Positions 4,587 through 7,306 of a stretch of DNA of 7,306 nucleotides are shown one piece after another. The position numbers and the translations under genes are program-made. Source of the DNA: an uncultured Campylobacter sp. Lineage in GTDB: Bacteria > Campylobacterota > Campylobacteria > Campylobacterales > Campylobacteraceae. The notes under the pieces were generated by a model. The model was not told where the DNA came from. It was given only the letters and a program-made list of their open reading frames with translations, and did no database searches. How positions within the stretch are numbered: position 1 is the stretch's first letter; the number at the start of each line of letters is the position of its first letter. Where the stretch lies: contig NZ_CALEDC010000274.1 of assembly GCF_937949835.1 (NCBI RefSeq), positions 1 through 7,306 of the forward strand, written 5' to 3'.

Positions 4587-6671
4587 ATGAAAAAGCAAAT
4601 TTTATTGGTGCCGCTTGCGATAGGCGCAATAGGCGGAGCGAATGCGGCCGAAAATAACGCCACGAAGTCGCAGGATCTGGGTCAAATCGTCGTGCAAGCG
4701 ACGGTGAGCGTGGTCGATAACCTAAAATACGCAGGCTCGGCCGGAATTTTAACCCCCAAGGATATGAAAGCCAAAACCAACGTGGTCGATTCGATCATGC
4801 AGATACCGGGCGTTGACGGCAGTATGGATATGGGGCGGCAGATCGGCAGGCAGTTTCAGATCCGCGGATTCGGATATCAAAGCGACGAGCGCGTCATCAT
4901 CAAACAAGACGGCGTGCGCAGGAGCGTGGGAATTTACTCCAATATGATCTCATCTTTTCGCACCGATAGCGATATCTTAAAGCGCGTCGAGGTCATAAAG
5001 GGCGCCTCGTCCGTGCTGCACGGCTCGGGCGCGATCGGCGGTATCGTAAATATGCAAACCAAAAGCGCGAGCGATTATCTAAGCGAGGGCAAAAGCGTAG
5101 GCTTGATGCTAGGGCAGAGGCTTGAATCAAACAATATGCATAGCACGCGCGGCGCGATTTACGGCAAGGGCGAGGAAATTCCGATCGACGTTTTACTCTA
5201 CGGCAAGCGCGCAAGCTACGGCAACGTTAAGTTCGCAGACGGCGGCACGCACTACGCCCCGGACTACGACAAGAGCTTCAATAACGAGCATATCGATACC
5301 GGATTTTTTAAGATCGGCGCAAATTTAGACGATCACCGCATAAGCTTCAGCGCCTTTGATTACGACGAAAATTTACACACGATGTGGCAGACACTATGGC
5401 AAAATGATGCAGATCTCTTCGTAAGCGGAAATTTAAGCCAGAGAGATTATGTTTTTGATTGGAGCTTTACGCCGCAAAGCCCGCTAGTGGATATGTCTTT
5501 TAAGGCCTACAAAAGCAGAGCCGAGTATAAACGCGGCTATATCGACGGCGCAGATACCGGCAGCTACACGAACAAAGACGATCGTAAGGGACTAGAGATC
5601 AAAAATATCTCGGAATTTGATACGGGCTTTTTAAATCATAGCTTCGCTTTCGGCGGCGATTACGAAAATAGGCAGGAGGATGCGATCTTTATCCAAAATG
5701 GAGCGCTAAGAGATTTCGCCTCATTTCCGAATGAATACAATAGCTACGGGCTTTTCGCACAGGATCTGATCCGCTTGCACGATGATTTAGAGCTTACCTT
5801 AGGCGGTAGATACGATAGATTCGATCGCGACATCAAAGGCAGATCGGCTAAATTTAAAGATTCCAGATTTTCTCCGCGCGCGGCAATTGCCTACACTCTC
5901 TTTGATAAATTTACTCTTTTAGCGGGATATAGCGAGAGTTTCCGCGCGCCTACGCCGCACGAAACATCGCAATCAGGACCGATAAACCGAATGTATTATT
6001 ACATCCCAAATCCCGATCTAAAGCCTGAAACCGTCAAAGAGTACGAGGTCGGATTTAGTTTTAAACAGGATGAAATTTTTACGGACGATCACTTCAATAT
6101 GAAATTTATCTATTTTAACGGCAATATCAAAGATATGATTGACGTTAAGCCGCTACCGCATCTGGGCGTGCCGCCGGGCGGCTTTTCGCAACAATACGGG
6201 CAGTATCAAAATATCGATCAAGCCAAAAGGCATGGTTTTGAGCTAAGCTCAAACTACCAAACGCAGGACTTTGATTTCGGCGCGAGCTTCGAGCGACTTA
6301 GAATTTACAATAAAAAGACGCACGAAAACATCAATAACCACGCCAAAAAACTAAGCGCGAACATAGATTATTCGCCGCTGCAAGATTTGAGTCTAGGATT
6401 TCAGGTGAGCCACTATTTCAAACCTCACTCCAAACCCGCTTCATATTTTGCACGCGGGAGGGAGTATTTTTATGTAGATAAGTCCTTTACGATCGCTAAT
6501 TTTAGAGGAAGTTACAAGATCAAAAACGGCATTATTCCGGCCCTTGACGGCGCGGACGTAAGCTTTGGCGTAAATAATATTTTCGATCGACACTACATCA
6601 ACGCAAACCGCACGCGCGAGACTGTAGTGGTGGGTGCTGGACGAAATTTCTACGTCGATTTGGAAGTATGA
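4587..6671 (+). CDS. TonB-dependent outer-membrane receptor, probable haem/haemoglobin uptake (ChuA/HmuR type)
   Basis: This 694-residue receptor uses TonB-ExbBD energy to import an iron source across the outer membrane. Residues 1-20 are a signal peptide with a likely cut after GANA. A TonB-box-like QIVVQA (33-38) precedes the plug, which carries VDSIMQIPGV (67-76), FQIRGFG (90-96) and RVEVIKGASSVLHGSGAIGG (133-152). The rest is a 22-strand-type barrel, ending in NNIFDRHYINANR and GAGRNFYVDLEV. FRAP (452-455) and NPDL (475-478) correspond to the FRAP and NPNL boxes of haem receptors, with a histidine between them (His458), like the haem-binding histidine described for HemR-type receptors. 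A plug histidine (His145) is a possible second ligand. The last residue is Val rather than the usual Phe or Trp. AAAGG (4575-4579) lies seven bases before the ATG. The gene stands alone with a candidate Fur operator and its own terminator; no haem transport or oxygenase genes adjoin. A siderophore substrate cannot be excluded. Confidence 0.88.
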   Translation: MKKQILLVPLAIGAIGGANAAENNATKSQDLGQIVVQATVSVVDNLKYAGSAGILTPKDMKAKTNVVDSIMQIPGVDGSMDMGRQIGRQFQIRGFGYQSDERVIIKQDGVRRSVGIYSNMISSFRTDSDILKRVEVIKGASSVLHGSGAIGGIVNMQTKSASDYLSEGKSVGLMLGQRLESNNMHSTRGAIYGKGEEIPIDVLLYGKRASYGNVKFADGGTHYAPDYDKSFNNEHIDTGFFKIGANLDDHRISFSAFDYDENLHTMWQTLWQNDADLFVSGNLSQRDYVFDWSFTPQSPLVDMSFKAYKSRAEYKRGYIDGADTGSYTNKDDRKGLEIKNISEFDTGFLNHSFAFGGDYENRQEDAIFIQNGALRDFASFPNEYNSYGLFAQDLIRLHDDLELTLGGRYDRFDRDIKGRSAKFKDSRFSPRAAIAYTLFDKFTLLAGYSESFRAPTPHETSQSGPINRMYYYIPNPDLKPETVKEYEVGFSFKQDEIFTDDHFNMKFIYFNGNIKDMIDVKPLPHLGVPPGGFSQQYGQYQNIDQAKRHGFELSSNYQTQDFDFGASFERLRIYNKKTHENINNHAKKLSANIDYSPLQDLSLGFQVSHYFKPHSKPASYFARGREYFYVDKSFTIANFRGSYKIKNGIIPALDGADVSFGVNNIFDRHYINANRTRETVVVGAGRNFYVDLEV

Positions 6672-6690
6672 TTTTAGATTAAGCTTATAT

Positions 6691-6748
6691 GGGCGAAGCG
6701 CGGGTTAAATTTTAAAGCTTACCCGAGCCTTTGCCCCTCTTTCTTTTT
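6691..6748 (+). terminator. Intrinsic terminator of the receptor gene
   Basis: Twenty bases after the receptor stop codon, GGGCGAAGC...CGGGT (from 6691) pairs with ACCCG...GC...CTTTGCCC (to 6736). The long stem has a small internal mismatch and a roughly 15-base AT-rich loop. CTCTTTCTTTTT (6737-6748) follows as the U-rich tail. The structure is well placed and strong. Confidence 0.75.
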
Positions 6749-6915
6749 AAATTTAGACCTCATCTTAAATTTTAATCTCATCGCGATCTTTTGGTGATAA
6801 GGCTTAAATGTGGCATAAATTTCTAGCGCTATAAAATTCCGCAATTTTTAAAATTTAACAAACTGCAAAATTTTATGGGTTGCAAAGCCCGCAAGTTACG
6901 AAATTCCACGCCTCA
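6749..6915. other. AT-rich convergent spacer with a short inverted repeat
   Basis: This gap lies between the receptor terminator and the 3' end of the oppositely oriented last gene. It holds six AAATTT words and one small perfect inverted repeat, AAAATT-CCGC-AATTTT (6833-6848). That repeat could act as a weak terminator for minus-strand transcripts. No coding sequence is convincing. Confidence 0.4.
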
Positions 6916-7306
6916 TCAATCGATAGCGTTGGAGCTTTTTAACACCACTAGATGTTTTTTGCCCGCGAAGCTTAGCACTACGGCAGCATTATTTTCGTCG
7001 ATCTCGCGCACAAGCTCTACTCGCACGTCGCTAGGTATTGCGGTATCCGAGCTAAGCAGCTCATTTTCTAAAATGCTTCTAAATGCCGAAACCTTGGGCT
7101 CTTTTGCATCCGATCTTTCTTTTGCTCCCTCGCGAAATTCCATCGTGCCGCTCTCGACAGGGCCTACTTTAAGCGGCGAAATTTTATCCGCTGCTCTTAT
7201 ATTCTCAGCGCTCTCAGAGTTTTTGTCCGCCTCCGTAGCTTCCAAACGCTCGGCACGCGCAACCTCATCGTAAAATTTATCGCGCATGCTCTCTTCGTCC
7301 GCACTC
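6916..7306 (-). CDS. Unidentified charged protein, C-terminal part only (runs off the window)
   Basis: The minus-strand frame is open from the right edge to a TGA at 6916-6918, giving at least 129 residues. The ATG at 7285-7287 has in-frame codons upstream (SADEES) and no Shine-Dalgarno, so it is probably internal and the true start lies outside. The visible first 75 or so residues are highly charged and Ala/Glu/Lys-rich, likely disordered. The last 40 residues form a compact beta-like segment: VRVELVREIDENNAAVVLSF, then AGKKHLVVLKSSNAID. This ending vaguely resembles the C-terminal domain of FliO-type flagellar export proteins, where short strands end in a hydrophobic 'hLVVL..sN' run. The similarity is by eye only and too weak for a name. 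It converges with the receptor gene and is unlikely to be functionally linked to it. Confidence 0.6.
   Translation of the reverse strand, partial: SADEESMRDKFYDEVARAERLEATEADKNSESAENIRAADKISPLKVGPVESGTMEFREGAKERSDAKEPKVSAFRSILENELLSSDTAIPSDVRVELVREIDENNAAVVLSFAGKKHLVVLKSSNAID

Larger units (their letters stand above)
1..7306. repeat. Dispersed over-represented palindromic word AAATTT (RAATTY class)
   Basis: Counting by eye gives about 50 AAATTT sites across the window, against roughly four or five expected from base composition. Many more AAATTC or GAATTT sites are also present. They occur in genes and spacers on both sides, often in extended forms GCAAAATTT, TAAATTTAGAC or TTTAAATTT. They are densest in the membrane-protein pair and its flanks, and rare inside yedE and the TrpF insert. 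Confidence 0.7.

Noticed and set aside
6875..7273. Plus-strand 132-codon open frame opposite the last gene
   Set aside because: It is Ser/Ala/Thr-rich shadow translation without a ribosome site. The minus frame gives the more protein-like ending and stays open to the window edge.

Overview
The window looks like the chromosome of a Campylobacterota species, most likely an oral-type Campylobacter such as the C. gracilis, C. showae, C. rectus or C. curvus group. The evidence is indirect. Base composition is mixed, from very AT-rich genes to a yedE with stretches above 70% GC. The palindrome AAATTT is extremely frequent (about 50 copies by eye). Several proteins carry low-complexity inserts or tails. 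A YedE/FdhT-type selenium membrane protein and a haem-type TonB-dependent receptor both fit that genus. No rRNA, tRNA, CRISPR array or insertion sequence was seen.

Layout. Bases 1-849 (+) hold the 3' part of trpF (phosphoribosylanthranilate isomerase), interrupted in frame by about 205 extra, cysteine-rich, low-complexity residues. Bases 912-2740 (+) hold two tandem, AT-rich genes for related four-helix membrane proteins of unknown function, each with a disordered N-terminal head. Bases 2741-3038 are a convergent spacer with a perfect 26-bp palindrome (probable bidirectional terminator), a 14-bp-stem hairpin and a possible coding remnant. Bases 3039-4100 (-) encode YedE/FdhT, with a readable promoter upstream. 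Bases 4101-4586 are a divergent control region. It ends in overlapping inverted repeats and a TATAAT promoter in front of the TonB-dependent receptor gene (4587-6671, +), which closes with a strong terminator. Bases 6916-7306 (-) are the C-terminal part of an unidentified charged protein that runs off the window.

How the genes relate. This is not one pathway. trpF belongs to tryptophan synthesis, but no trpB or trpA follows it here. The membrane pair forms its own likely transcription unit. YedE probably supplies selenium (or a sulfur species) for selenoprotein formation, such as formate dehydrogenase, and no TusA/YedF partner is next to it. The receptor probably imports haem across the outer membrane and looks iron-regulated. 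The most unusual items are the giant TrpF insert, the AAATTT word that also builds the disordered heads of the membrane pair, the paralogous pair itself, and the three-half-site operator.
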